Below, piece after piece: positions 17,768 to 26,839 of a stretch of DNA of 64,000 bases (position 1 is the stretch's first letter; each line of letters begins with the position of its first letter). Source of the DNA: Rhodospirillaceae bacterium (lineage in GTDB: Bacteria > Pseudomonadota > Alphaproteobacteria > Rhodospirillales > Rhodospirillaceae); NCBI GenBank assembly GCA_029243545.1, contig JAQWRV010000007.1, forward strand, positions 1-64,000, given 5' to 3'. The notes beneath the pieces were generated by a model, which was given only the letters and a program-made list of their open reading frames with translations, ran no database searches and was not told the origin of the DNA. The translations under genes and the position numbers were made by a program.

Positions 17768-19315
17768 TTAAACCGTAAAGGGAATAATTCTCTGGCCGAG
17801 CAACCGTCCAAACGTCAAGGCCGGGGTCACTCCCATGCCATTTGTAAGCGCGTGCCCTGACGTAGAGGCATTACCAATGACCTCCCCCGCTGCGTAGAGA
17901 TTCGGTATGGGAGAACCGTCTTCCCGCGTCACGCGGAGCTGCCCGTCAACTCCCAGCCCAGCATAGGACATCACGTTCCAGCCCTGCAGACGAATAGCAT
18001 AGAACGGCCCCTTGGCAACAGTCAGCGGCCGATGTTCGCGGCCCATCTTATCCGCTCGGCCATACGCTAGATTCTCATTATAGTCTGATATCTCCCGTTC
18101 GAGATTGTAGGGATTCACTCCGGCCTTAACCGCTAGCTCTCCAACAGTCTCCGCCTTGGCAAACATCGAATGATCGATGAAAGCATCATCCAATTTCTCC
18201 CGTGACCAACGCGGAAGGAACGGCGGCGCTGTATCAAGGATTTCCTGATCAAAGATCGCCCAATGACGGTGGCCCGGTTGAAGACCCAGTGTGTACTCTC
18301 TATGGGCGACACTCGGTTCATCCTCACGGATAAAGCGTTTACCATTAACGTTGACGTAGACTTCCCAAGGGGGGCGCCGCTCCGGCGCGAGACTCGCTCC
18401 AACTAATCGCGGTGCCGGGAAGTGTTCGTTTTCCATAACGGCGCCAAACAATGTCGCGTATTTGTCGCCACCTCTTACGTATCCGCCCGCACCTAGGCCC
18501 AAGGTAATCCCCTGCCCTTGGCTATACGGATAGGCGACTTCACAATACAACGGGACGCCGTGCAGGTTCTCAAACATGCGTGGACTGGATGCACACCCGC
18601 CGCTGGCGAGCAGTACGAATTTGCTGCGATAATCTATCCGTTCGCCAGTATCATTTTCAGTGACGACGCCAACAACCGTCCCTGTTTCGTCCTGTGCGAG
18701 GTCAACGGCACCGGTATCTAACAGCACCTTCAAGTTACCCTTTTCTTGGGCTTCTTCGATGATCGGATCCATGATGTTCTGAAAGGCACGCGCACGATCA
18801 GGGCTCCATTGATACCGCCGCGTTGTGAACGGCTCATGGCCGCCACCTAAGACTGGATGATTGTCCATTACCTTAAAGCCGCGTGCCGCGAACCAATTCA
18901 GTGTGTCGGCAGCGTTATCAACAAGTAGCCGGGTCAAGCGTGGGTCAGACGTATTGCGGTTGATGCGCATAACGTCATCGAAGTGAGCATCGGCGCTATC
19001 CTCGATGCCCTGCTCCTTTTGCCAAACCGTTCCGGCCGCAGCAACCTGGCCAGACGAACGGTCCATGGTACCCCCCAATTGGGGGGCAATATCGATGAGA
19101 AGAACGCGGGCACCACGGTCCGCAGCAAACATGGCGGCGGGCATTCCAGCGGTTCCGCCCCCCACGACAATGAGGTCCCATAAAACGTTCTGCGCCATGG
19201 CTTCGCGAGATGAAAACGTCTGGCTGCTCATCGCCATGGTTGCTCCGGCACCGGCCAGAAAAAAGCGTTTACTTAGATTCGGATTCAAAATTGAACGGGG
19301 CACGGGCTCGGCCAT
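17768..19315 (-). CDS. secreted FAD-binding fumarate-reductase/ketosteroid-dehydrogenase-type flavoprotein
   Basis: The 515-residue product starts at an ATG preceded by AGGAG. A Tat-like signal with a KR pair (NLSKRFFLAGAG) in place of the usual RR is followed by a cut site near AMAQN. The FAD fold begins with LIVVGGGTAGMPAAMFAADR, and the family motifs LGGTMDRSSGQVAAAGT, VLLASGGCASSPRMF, GKRFIREDEP and NLYAAGEVIGNASTSGHAL follow. This is the flavoprotein family of fumarate, urocanate and 3-ketosteroid reductases/dehydrogenases; the substrate cannot be told. A close paralogue lies at 55365-56894. It interrupts the usual adjacency of the DUF815 gene and the M23 lipoprotein gene. Confidence 0.85.
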   Translation of the reverse strand: MAEPVPRSILNPNLSKRFFLAGAGATMAMSSQTFSSREAMAQNVLWDLIVVGGGTAGMPAAMFAADRGARVLLIDIAPQLGGTMDRSSGQVAAAGTVWQKEQGIEDSADAHFDDVMRINRNTSDPRLTRLLVDNAADTLNWFAARGFKVMDNHPVLGGGHEPFTTRRYQWSPDRARAFQNIMDPIIEEAQEKGNLKVLLDTGAVDLAQDETGTVVGVVTENDTGERIDYRSKFVLLASGGCASSPRMFENLHGVPLYCEVAYPYSQGQGITLGLGAGGYVRGGDKYATLFGAVMENEHFPAPRLVGASLAPERRPPWEVYVNVNGKRFIREDEPSVAHREYTLGLQPGHRHWAIFDQEILDTAPPFLPRWSREKLDDAFIDHSMFAKAETVGELAVKAGVNPYNLEREISDYNENLAYGRADKMGREHRPLTVAKGPFYAIRLQGWNVMSYAGLGVDGQLRVTREDGSPIPNLYAAGEVIGNASTSGHALTNGMGVTPALTFGRLLGQRIIPFTV

Positions 19316-19415
19316 AGCTGGACTCCTCTTTCCTCGTAATAACGTAAATAAGTTTCGCATTGTCATTAACAAAAGTCAGGCGCTGGTATGGCTCTTGACT
19401 CGCTCGCGAACGTTT

Positions 19416-20420
19416 TCAACTGCGCTGGCTGGCGAGGTAATCCAGAGGGTTAACTGCTTTCGTGCCCCGGCGGAGTTCAAAATGCAGCTGGGGACTACGT
19501 ACACTACCGGACTCTCCAGAGCGAGAAATCACCTGGCCTTGCTTGACCATTTCACCTCGCAAAACTAGGAGCTGATCATTGTGCGCATAGGCACTCATCC
19601 ACCCATCAGCGTGTTTGATCAAAAGAAGGTTTCCAAAACCCTGCAGCTCGTTGCCCGAATAGGCAACGACGCCGTTTTCTGCTGCCCGCACCGACGTGCC
19701 GGGCGCAACAGCGATATTGATTCCATCGTTGTGCAGACCTTTACCCGCTGGGCCGTATTCAGAAACGATACGGCCGTTGACCGGCCACTGAAAACGGCTA
19801 CCCACCCTAGACGGTGGAGGTGGAGGAGCAACAGGTGGTGGTTTGGGTGCCGTTGGTGCGACACTTGAAGGGCCTATCCGGGGCGCTGCAGTTTCTTGCC
19901 CAGTTGCGCGCTGGGGTTCCTGGGGCGCGCTCAGTGATGTCGTTGCAGCGGCCGTATAGGAGCCGGAGATCATCAACTGCTGGCCTGGAAATATAGTGTA
20001 TGGCGCCGCAATCGCGTTGGCTTGGGCGATCGCCCTCATATCGACGCCATACTGTCGAGATATAGCGTAGAGGCTGTCACCGCTAGAAACTTTGTGAACC
20101 ATTGGTCGATTGAGCCGCAGCACTTGCCCCAGCTGAAGTACGTAGGGCGGGCGCAGCTCGTTCACCTCAATAATTGCCTTCATGGGAACATTGTAGCGCC
20201 GAGCAATCAGATAAACGCTATCACCGTCCCTCACCATTACGCGCGCTGGCGGCGGAGCACCTGCCAAGATACCACCGCGGTAGCCAGGAGGTGGTTCCCA
20301 CCGCGGCGCACAGGCGACCAGCGTAAGGCAAAGACAAAGAGCCAAGAGCACGTGAATGGAGATCTGCCGAGCAAAATTCTTGGTGTGTATCTGTCTCATC
20401 ACCAAGACGATACGAATCAT
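19416..20420 (-). CDS. LysM-M23 lipoprotein, NlpD/DipM-like amidase activator
   Basis: The start at 20420 has AAAAGG upstream. The N-terminus holds a lipoprotein signal (LLALCLCLTLVACAP, lipobox cysteine at about residue 38). Two LysM peptidoglycan-binding repeats follow (VRDGDSVYLIARRYNVPMKA and VSSGDSLYAISRQYGVDMRA), then a proline-rich linker (about 160-210) and an M23 domain (QWPVNGRIVSEYG to HFELRRGTKAVNPLDYL). The first zinc motif of active M23 enzymes is HxxxD; here it reads GLHNDGIN without the aspartate in place. I infer a non-catalytic activator of cell-wall amidases in division, as for NlpD and EnvC. It lies downstream of pcm in the surE-pcm-nlpD order. Confidence 0.87.
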   Translation of the reverse strand: MIRIVLVMRQIHTKNFARQISIHVLLALCLCLTLVACAPRWEPPPGYRGGILAGAPPPARVMVRDGDSVYLIARRYNVPMKAIIEVNELRPPYVLQLGQVLRLNRPMVHKVSSGDSLYAISRQYGVDMRAIAQANAIAAPYTIFPGQQLMISGSYTAAATTSLSAPQEPQRATGQETAAPRIGPSSVAPTAPKPPPVAPPPPPSRVGSRFQWPVNGRIVSEYGPAGKGLHNDGINIAVAPGTSVRAAENGVVAYSGNELQGFGNLLLIKHADGWMSAYAHNDQLLVLRGEMVKQGQVISRSGESGSVRSPQLHFELRRGTKAVNPLDYLASQRS

Positions 20421-20483
20421 GCTGCCTTTTCGCAAGATGGTCGACTTTTCGCCCGGATTCTGAGGACTTATTGCCCGATCGGC

Positions 20484-21131
20484 CTATGGGTTTGAGGGCG
20501 CGCCTTCAACCAAGGGCACAAAACGCACAGGAAAGAGCTGCTCGGAGTCCAGGCGCCCGTCTGTCTTGGTGACACGAACCACCATCTGATCCAGGGCAGC
20601 CGCGTCGCCGACCGGTAAGATCATGATGCCACAATCGTCAGTCAACTGGGCCACGAGGTCCTGCGGCACGACCGGTGCCGCAGCGGTCACCAAAATACGG
20701 TCAAACGGCGCCTGCCGTGGCCACCCCTTCCAACCATCTCCTGCCTGCGTTGTAATGTTGTGAAGGGACAGGTCTGTAAAACGCTTCTCGGCCACAGCCA
20801 ACAGATCTTGATGCCGTTCAACGGTGTACACTCTGCGGCAAAGGCGTGAAAGGACAGCGGCTTGATATCCTGAACCGGTTCCAATCTCGAGTACTTTATG
20901 ACGGTCTGTAAGTTCTAACGCCTGCGTCATTTGCCCAACGATAAGAGGCTGACTAATAGTTTGGCCGCAGGAAATTGGCAGCGCCCTATTTGCCCAGGCC
21001 TGGTCCAGAAATGATTCTTCGACAAATAGCTCCCTGGGTGTGCGCTCCATAGCCGACAGGACAGCTGTGTCTGTTACGCCCGAATTGCGAAGATCCATTA
21101 TAAGTCTAATACGGCGGGAATCTTGATTCAC
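20484..21131 (-). CDS. pcm: protein-L-isoaspartate O-methyltransferase
   Basis: The enzyme repairs isoaspartyl residues in damaged proteins using S-adenosylmethionine. The 215-residue product has the family blocks MERTPRELFVEESFLDQAWA, LPISCGQTISQPLIVGQMTQ, the SAM-binding HKVLEIGTGSGYQAAVLS, and FDRILVTAAAPVVPQDL. It starts with GTG at 21131, overlapping the surE stop codon by four bases (GTGA), so it is translated with surE. The M23 lipoprotein gene follows. The order surE-pcm-nlpD is widespread in Proteobacteria. Confidence 0.95.
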   Translation of the reverse strand: MNQDSRRIRLIMDLRNSGVTDTAVLSAMERTPRELFVEESFLDQAWANRALPISCGQTISQPLIVGQMTQALELTDRHKVLEIGTGSGYQAAVLSRLCRRVYTVERHQDLLAVAEKRFTDLSLHNITTQAGDGWKGWPRQAPFDRILVTAAAPVVPQDLVAQLTDDCGIMILPVGDAAALDQMVVRVTKTDGRLDSEQLFPVRFVPLVEGAPSNP

Positions 21132-21904
21132 TCGATAACCTTAGACAAAGATTCAAGAGCTGAAAAATCGGTAAGATCAACGCGAAGCGGCGTCACCGAT
21201 ATATAGCCGTCGGCAACAACACAAAGGTCTGTTCCTTTCGTCTGCGTATCACGTATACGAGGCGCACCGATCCACATATACGGCCTACCGCGCGGGTCTT
21301 GCCTGAGCACAAGGTCGTCACCCACCTTATGCTTACCTTGGCGGGCAAGTTTGACCCCTTTAACTTCTGAGACATCGTGCACAGGAAAATTGATATTGAT
21401 CAGCGTATCTTCATTCCAACTCGCCTTATAAAGTGATCTAATGAGGTCCACTGCATAAAGCTCCACCGCAGCCCAGGACACAGATCCATTGATAGCCTGA
21501 CTTAGGGCTACTGATGGAACACCTTGCAAAGTCGCCTCCAGTGCGGCCGCTATCGTGCCTGAATAGTGCACGTCTTGCCCAAGGTTCTCCCCCATGTTGA
21601 TTCCCGACAACACTAAATCAGGCGGATTTTCTTCCATAATGTGCTGTATGGCCACCAGAACACAATCGGTCGGAGTGCCATCGATCATGTACTTCTTGTC
21701 AGCAAGCTGAGTCGGCCGAAGCGGATCATGCAAAGTGAGTGAGTGCCCTACCCCGCTTTGCTCATGGGCAGGCGCCACGATCCAAACATCATCGGTCAAT
21801 GTGCGAGCGATTGTTTCCAACACCGCAAGACCAGGTGCATTTATGCCGTCGTCGTTTGAAAGCAAGATGCGACATCCGGACAGATCATCAACAGGAGTGA
21901 ACAT
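21128..21904 (-). CDS. surE: 5'-nucleotidase SurE
   Basis: SurE removes phosphate from nucleoside monophosphates and is linked to stationary-phase survival. I start it at the ATG at 21904, which puts the metal-binding motif ILLSNDDGINAPGL near residue 12. The longer frame would run back into serS. Other family motifs are VAPAHEQSGVGHSLTL, GTPTDCV, LVLSGINMGENLGQDVHYSG and TLININFPV. It begins 13 bases after serS and overlaps pcm, so serS-surE-pcm form one unit. Confidence 0.95.
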   Translation of the reverse strand: MFTPVDDLSGCRILLSNDDGINAPGLAVLETIARTLTDDVWIVAPAHEQSGVGHSLTLHDPLRPTQLADKKYMIDGTPTDCVLVAIQHIMEENPPDLVLSGINMGENLGQDVHYSGTIAAALEATLQGVPSVALSQAINGSVSWAAVELYAVDLIRSLYKASWNEDTLININFPVHDVSEVKGVKLARQGKHKVGDDLVLRQDPRGRPYMWIGAPRIRDTQTKGTDLCVVADGYISVTPLRVDLTDFSALESLSKVIE

Positions 21905-21917
21905 CGTTATATAACTA

Positions 21918-23201
21918 TTAAGCCTCTTGCGCCGGGATTGTCTCAAGACCGCCCATATATGGTAGCAAGACTTCGGGCACCACAACACTTCCGTCAGCCT
22001 GCTGGTAATTCTCCAAAACCGCAACAAGTGTGCGGCCTACAGCTAGGCCAGAACCATTAAGGGTGTGTACAGGGCGCGTACCCTTAGCACCTTCTTCCGG
22101 CTTGTAGCGGGCACCCATGCGGCGAGCCTGAAAGTCTTGGCAGTTAGAGCAGCTTGAAATTTCCCGGTAACAATCCTGTCCGGGCAGCCAAACTTCCAGG
22201 TCATAGGTTCTGTGAGCGCTGAACCCAATATCACCAGCGGACAACGCCATGACGCGGTAAGGCAACTTGAGCTTTTGGAGAATGCCTGCCGCACAGCCAG
22301 TCATTCGATCGAGTTCAGCTTCCGACTCCTCATCTGCCACGATTGAAACCATTTCTACTTTTTCGAACTGATGATGCCGGATCATGCCACGAGTATCTTT
22401 TCCAGCGGCGCCTGCTTCTTGCCGAAAACACGGTGTAAAAGCAGTAAACCGAAGAGGCAGATCTCCGCTGGTCAATATCTTGTTCGCGACAATGTTCGTA
22501 AGGGACACCTCCGCCGTTGGTATGAGCCAAAGGTCATCCTGAGTGCGGTACAGATCTTCACCAAATTTTGGCAACTGCCCTGTTCCAATCAACGCTTCGT
22601 CCTTAACGAGCACCGGCGGATTAACCTCGGTGTACCCGTTTTCTTCCGTATGGGTATTGAGCATGAATTGGGCAAGAGCGCGTTCTAAACGGGCAAGCGG
22701 CCCGGACAGAACTACAAAACGCGCGCCTGACATAGCAGCCGCTGTTTCAAAATCCATGCCGCCAAGACTTGCACCTAGCGCAATATGATCCTTAGTCTCA
22801 AAGTTGAATTGGCGTGGCTCACCATGACGGCTCAGTTCAACGTTATCATCCTCTGATAATCCCTCCGGTACGTCAGCATGAAGCAGATTGGGAATGCCCA
22901 GTAATAAGTTGCGGATTTCATCGGCGAGGAAACGTTGGTCTTCCTCAAGGCGCGTCATTTCCTCTTTCTTGGCTGAGACCTGAGCCATTACTTCAGTGGC
23001 GTCACCACCATCTTTTTTGATCAGGCCGATTTTCTTGGACAGCTCGTTCCGTTCGGTTTGAAAGCCCTGTAGTTGGGTGACCGCGCCACGGTGGCGCGCA
23101 TACATATCGATAACCGTCTTCGCGTGAGGTTCGAGCCCCATACGTGCCAGCCCAGCATCGAATGCTTCTGGGTTATCCCGTATCCACTTCAAATCATGCA
23201 T
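21918..23201 (-). CDS. serS: seryl-tRNA synthetase
   Basis: This class II synthetase charges tRNA-Ser. The 427-residue product starts with the typical [20 protein letters not shown], then a long antiparallel coiled coil that contacts the tRNA (about 35-105). The catalytic domain carries motif 2 ([33 protein letters not shown]) and motif 3 ([20 protein letters not shown]). Length and order are normal. It is followed by surE at a short distance, and tatC lies 109 bases upstream in the same direction. Confidence 0.97.
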   Translation of the reverse strand: MHDLKWIRDNPEAFDAGLARMGLEPHAKTVIDMYARHRGAVTQLQGFQTERNELSKKIGLIKKDGGDATEVMAQVSAKKEEMTRLEEDQRFLADEIRNLLLGIPNLLHADVPEGLSEDDNVELSRHGEPRQFNFETKDHIALGASLGGMDFETAAAMSGARFVVLSGPLARLERALAQFMLNTHTEENGYTEVNPPVLVKDEALIGTGQLPKFGEDLYRTQDDLWLIPTAEVSLTNIVANKILTSGDLPLRFTAFTPCFRQEAGAAGKDTRGMIRHHQFEKVEMVSIVADEESEAELDRMTGCAAGILQKLKLPYRVMALSAGDIGFSAHRTYDLEVWLPGQDCYREISSCSNCQDFQARRMGARYKPEEGAKGTRPVHTLNGSGLAVGRTLVAVLENYQQADGSVVVPEVLLPYMGGLETIPAQEA

Positions 23202-23310
23202 GAGCCTGCCGCCGCCAGCTTAATATTGGTAACTCAGCGGTTTATACGGAACGGGAACCAAAGCGTCCACTACGGTGCATAAAACTGCCTTGATTACCCT
23301 CTCTTCGGGG

Positions 23311-24132
23311 TCACGTTTCGTTAAAATCTGTATCTTCAAATCCGTCGTCATCGGCGTCAGCGGCCCAGGCCTCTTCCCGTTTGCGTTCGACAATACGGCA
23401 CGCATAAATGCTCACCTCGTACAGCAGCATCATGGGAATGGCGAGGCCGATTTGGCTGATAACATCCGGTGGCGTCACGACGGCTGCAAAGACAAAGACA
23501 CAGACGATGGCGTATTTTCGTCGCTCAGCAAGGCCCTGTGCGGAGACGATTCCGACCCGGGCGAGCAACACTAATACGACAGGCAGTTGGAAGCTAATCC
23601 CGAAAGCGAAGATTAACTGCATCACGAGGCCTAGGTATTCGCCAACCCTTGCCTCTAGTTCAATTGGCAAAACACTCTCATCGGCTCCGGTTTGGAAGCC
23701 AAGCAGAAAACGCCAAGCCATTGGCATAATAAAGTAGTAGACGAACGATGCACCTGCCAGAAACAAGATCGGGCTGGCGACCAGGAACGGTGCTAAAGCC
23801 CCTTTCTCATGCTGATAAAGGCCAGGCGCAATAAACATCCAAATTTGAGTAGCAATGAGCGGGAATGTTACAAAAGCGGCAGCGAAGAAACCGACTTTAA
23901 TTTGAGTAAAGAACGCTTCGGTCAAAGCCGTGTAGATCATCCGATTGGTGCCACCGACTTCCTCCATAACGTTGGCAAATGGAATGACGAGAAAATCGTA
24001 GATCGGCTGCGCAAAATAAAAACACGCAAAGAAGGTGAATAAGAAACCGAAGACTGACCAAATCAAACGCGTACGCAGTTCTATCAAATGATCGAGCAGC
24101 GGCATCGTGTGTGAGTCTGGATTCTCCGCCAT
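23311..24132 (-). CDS. tatC: Sec-independent protein translocase TatC
   Basis: TatC is the multi-spanning receptor for twin-arginine signal peptides. The 273-residue product opens with MPLLDHLIELRTRLIWSVFG, the conserved cytoplasmic N-terminus. It has six membrane helices and the conserved AFFTQIKVGFFAAAFVTFPL and AFGISFQLPVVLVLLARVGI segments. The acidic C-terminal tail (ADADDDGFEDTDF) is cytoplasmic. It follows tatB by five bases. Several presumed Tat substrates are encoded in the same window (DUF1838, two flavoproteins, aldo/keto reductase). Confidence 0.96.
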   Translation of the reverse strand: MAENPDSHTMPLLDHLIELRTRLIWSVFGFLFTFFACFYFAQPIYDFLVIPFANVMEEVGGTNRMIYTALTEAFFTQIKVGFFAAAFVTFPLIATQIWMFIAPGLYQHEKGALAPFLVASPILFLAGASFVYYFIMPMAWRFLLGFQTGADESVLPIELEARVGEYLGLVMQLIFAFGISFQLPVVLVLLARVGIVSAQGLAERRKYAIVCVFVFAAVVTPPDVISQIGLAIPMMLLYEVSIYACRIVERKREEAWAADADDDGFEDTDFNET

Positions 24133-24137
24133 AAAAG

Positions 24138-24641
24138 TTAAACTTTACTCGCCGCGCTATTGGCGGCTGCAGATGGAACGTCTTGAGCGGCCGGCTGGGA
24201 CTCGGGTGTGGCCTTTGCAGTGGCATCCCCTGTCTTCTCAGCCTCACCTGCAGGCTTATCGTCCGTCTCTATTGTTGTAGGCAGCGCTACTGATGCAGCC
24301 GGCGAAACGCCAGCTGTCGATTTGATCGCATTCATCTCACGTTTTGCATCCGCCATTGTTCCGTCGAGCTCTTTTTTAATTTCACCCGCCGGATCCACGG
24401 CTTCATTGATCAGCGCGCTGACGTCCTTGTTTTTGATGGAATTGATGGATTGTTTAACATCATCTAAATCAGCTTCACGAACGAGGTCATCCATGTGACC
24501 TTGAAATTCAGAAGCCAGTCTGCGAGCCTTGCGCATAAACCGGGCGATAGATCGCATAGCATGAGGCAGTTCCTTGGGCCCCAGCACAAGGATCATAATC
24601 AGCCCGATAATAGCAAATTCCAACCAGCCAAGATCGAACAT
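24138..24641 (-). CDS. tatB: Sec-independent protein translocase TatB
   Basis: TatB forms the receptor complex with TatC. The 167-residue product starts with the diagnostic MFDLGWLEFAIIGLIMILVL followed by GPKELPHAMRSIARFMRKAR: one helix, a Gly-Pro hinge and an amphipathic helix. The remaining tail is long, acidic and Ala/Pro-rich (about 100-167), of low complexity as usual. It sits between tatA and tatC in one transcript. Confidence 0.94.
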   Translation of the reverse strand: MFDLGWLEFAIIGLIMILVLGPKELPHAMRSIARFMRKARRLASEFQGHMDDLVREADLDDVKQSINSIKNKDVSALINEAVDPAGEIKKELDGTMADAKREMNAIKSTAGVSPAASVALPTTIETDDKPAGEAEKTGDATAKATPESQPAAQDVPSAAANSAASKV

Positions 24642-24707
24642 GGGGTTCCCGCCTTACGCCACGTAATGTCCGGGTAACGGACGATTGATGATAGCAAACG
24701 AACCGCA

Positions 24708-24935
24708 TTAAGCGCGGGACGCTTCATCCTTCTCGTTCGCCATGGCGTTTTCTTCGCCTTCTTCTTCTATGGCCTTGGCTTCAGCGGTATCGGTTTCGTC
24801 CTCTTTAAGACCGGACTTAAAGGCTTTTACCCCTTTTGCCACGTCCCCCATCAGAGCAGGAATTTTTCCCTTGCCGAAAAGCAGTAAGACCACGACCAGG
24901 ACAACGATCCAGTGCCAGATGCTTAGCGATCCCAT
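24708..24935 (-). CDS. tatA: Sec-independent protein translocase TatA
   Basis: TatA polymerises to form the protein-conducting assembly of the Tat system. The 75-residue product has the single helix [20 protein letters not shown], the [20 protein letters not shown] hinge and amphipathic helix, and an acidic tail ([11 protein letters not shown]). Size and layout are typical. It is the first tat gene, 66 bases before tatB and 160 bases after scpB. Confidence 0.95.
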   Translation of the reverse strand: MGSLSIWHWIVVLVVVLLLFGKGKIPALMGDVAKGVKAFKSGLKEDETDTAEAKAIEEEGEENAMANEKDEASRA

Positions 24936-25095
24936 GTCTTTAATTCTCCGGTATTTTTCGCAATATTATAGTAAAATCATCGCAGAAAGCGCGAGTTGCC
25001 GCAATGCTGCTAAAAATATCATTTCAGTAAGTGCTTACTTAGGGCTCATTCGCGCCGCTCGCAAGTAAAACCCCTATGAATGAGGCACTATCATC

Positions 25096-26013
25096 TTACC
25101 CACTTTTGGGAGTTTGTGGCTCATCTTCATCGGGTTTTTCGATATCCGTAAGGTTCACGTCTTCAGGAATACCTCTTTCCATTTCGCCACTGGAAGCTTC
25201 CACCTCCGGCTCTGAGACGCCATCAACCGGTTCAGATGGCCCTTTACCCTCGGCCTCGCCACTGGAATTTTCCACTTCTAGCTCTGAGACGCCATCGGTC
25301 GGCCCTGATTGCACATCATCTTCGGCTAACGGCTCTAGAACCTCATCCGACTCATCGGTATCGAAGAGTAGGGTGTCCCCGTCTCCAGCGCGCGCGGTAT
25401 ACGATACGACACCTTGTCTTGCATCGAGCAAACCAGCAACTTTCAATTCTTCTATGCCAGGAAGGTCGTTTAAAGATTCCAAACCAAAATGGTCAAGGAA
25501 GGTATCACTCGTGCCCCATGTTGTCGGGCGTCCTGGCGTATGCCGCTTCCCTTTTGGCTTAATCCAGCCTTCCTCAAGCAAGATGTCGAGCGTTCCCCTA
25601 CTAATAGCAACACCTCGAATCTCTTCGATCTCTGCACGTGTCACTGGTTGGTGATACGCGATAATAGCCAGCGTCTCGACACCAGCGCGAGATAGTTTGC
25701 GCGGAACAATTTTTTCCAGCTTCAACCGGTCGCCGAGGTCAGGTGCCGTCCTGAAGTACCAGCGATTTCCCGCCCGTGTGAGTTCAACGCCGCGTCCTTT
25801 GTACATTTCTTTGAGGCGTTCAAGCAGAGCCGATATATCAGCATTCTCAGCAAGACGTTCAGCGATAGCGCGTTCGGTGACAGCAGATGCCGAGGCAAAC
25901 ATCAGAGCTTCCAGCAACCGCAAGTCGTCATCGATTTTCTGAGATTCAGGCTCGTCAGCATTAGAACCCAGTTCGGCGACCTTCGACTCAGTTACGGTTT
26001 CAGACATTGTCAT
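25096..26013 (-). CDS. scpB: segregation and condensation protein ScpB
   Basis: ScpB is the winged-helix dimer that joins ScpA and SMC to condense the chromosome. The N-terminal two thirds show the family pattern: LRLLEALMFASASAVTERAI, RAGNRWYFRTAPDLG, LSRAGVETLAIIAYHQPVTR, AEIEEIRGVAISRGTLDILL and GRPTTWGTSDTFLDHFGLES. The last roughly 95 residues form an acidic, Ser/Glu/Pro-rich tail with two near-repeats (DGVSELEVENSSGEAEGKGP and DGVSEPEVEASSGEMERGIP), longer than in many homologues. The start overlaps the scpA stop by four bases. Confidence 0.93.
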   Translation of the reverse strand: MTMSETVTESKVAELGSNADEPESQKIDDDLRLLEALMFASASAVTERAIAERLAENADISALLERLKEMYKGRGVELTRAGNRWYFRTAPDLGDRLKLEKIVPRKLSRAGVETLAIIAYHQPVTRAEIEEIRGVAISRGTLDILLEEGWIKPKGKRHTPGRPTTWGTSDTFLDHFGLESLNDLPGIEELKVAGLLDARQGVVSYTARAGDGDTLLFDTDESDEVLEPLAEDDVQSGPTDGVSELEVENSSGEAEGKGPSEPVDGVSEPEVEASSGEMERGIPEDVNLTDIEKPDEDEPQTPKSG

Positions 26014-26828
26014 GAAGACTCCACGGACTCAGGCCTGTTAGCCGGCTTCAAAAAGATAGGTGAATACAGACCGCTGTCTTGCCGAATATCTGCCTTTCCC
26101 AGGCGCACGAGCTCTAGAGCCGCCAGTAACGTTGTACTGATTGCAGAACGCCTTTTAAAGGGGGACATTGACCCCTGTGGCATAAACGACAAGAGCGTCG
26201 CCCAATCCGGAACGTTTGGCAGAAACTCCCTCAATCGGTCAATAGCTTCATCGATGGAGTACATGTCAATTGGCTCTATATCAAGGGCCACCTGGGCACC
26301 CTCCTGGCGAGAGCGTGCATATCCGCGCAGCAGATCGTAAAGGGAAACGTCATAGATAGAGCGGTATGAAACGGGAAGACCTTCAGGTTCCCCGCGCGTG
26401 AAGAACGCCAGCCCTTTCCGCGGCAATTCCATGACTTTTTTTCCGGCTTCCTGCATCGCTTGCAAGCGCAACAGCTGATAACGCAGGGCATCAGCCATTT
26501 CATCAGCCGACGGCTCTTCTTCCTCTTCCCTTGGAAGCAGCAATTTTGACTTTAAGTAGGCGAGCCAAGCCGCCATAACCAAATAGTCAGCCGCCAGCTC
26601 TAGAAAATGCTTCCGTGCTTCATCAACAAAGACGAGGTACTGCTCCGCAAGCTCGAGAATTGAAATATGAATGAGATCAACCTTTTGATCCCGCGCCAGG
26701 GTCAGAAGAACGTCGATAGGTCCTTCATACCCGCTAAGATTGAGGACAAGGCCAGACCCGTTGGACTCATCATCCGCCGTTTCTAGCTGTTCGTCTTCTT
26801 CAAAAGGAGGGCGGTCGTCCGTATTCAA
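26010..26828 (-). CDS. scpA: segregation and condensation protein ScpA
   Basis: ScpA is the kleisin bridging SMC heads. I choose the TTG at 26828, preceded by AGGAGAG at seven bases; the longer ATG frame would overlap the M50 protease gene. Family blocks are LNLSGYEGPIDVLLTLARDQ, KVDLIHISILELAEQYL, AADYLVMAAWLAYLKSKLLL (with PREEEEEPS after it) and a C-terminal winged-helix part FKRRSAISTTLLAALELVRL. It overlaps scpB (ATGA) and follows the M50 gene by 11 bases. Confidence 0.94.
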   Translation of the reverse strand: MNTDDRPPFEEDEQLETADDESNGSGLVLNLSGYEGPIDVLLTLARDQKVDLIHISILELAEQYLVFVDEARKHFLELAADYLVMAAWLAYLKSKLLLPREEEEEPSADEMADALRYQLLRLQAMQEAGKKVMELPRKGLAFFTRGEPEGLPVSYRSIYDVSLYDLLRGYARSRQEGAQVALDIEPIDMYSIDEAIDRLREFLPNVPDWATLLSFMPQGSMSPFKRRSAISTTLLAALELVRLGKADIRQDSGLYSPIFLKPANRPESVESS

Positions 26829-26839
26829 AGTGTTCTCTC

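Noticed and set aside
23125-23145. GGTTCGAGCCCC, resembling a tRNA T-arm
   Set aside because: It lies inside the conserved N-terminal coding part of serS, and no acceptor stem or anticodon arm can be folded around it.
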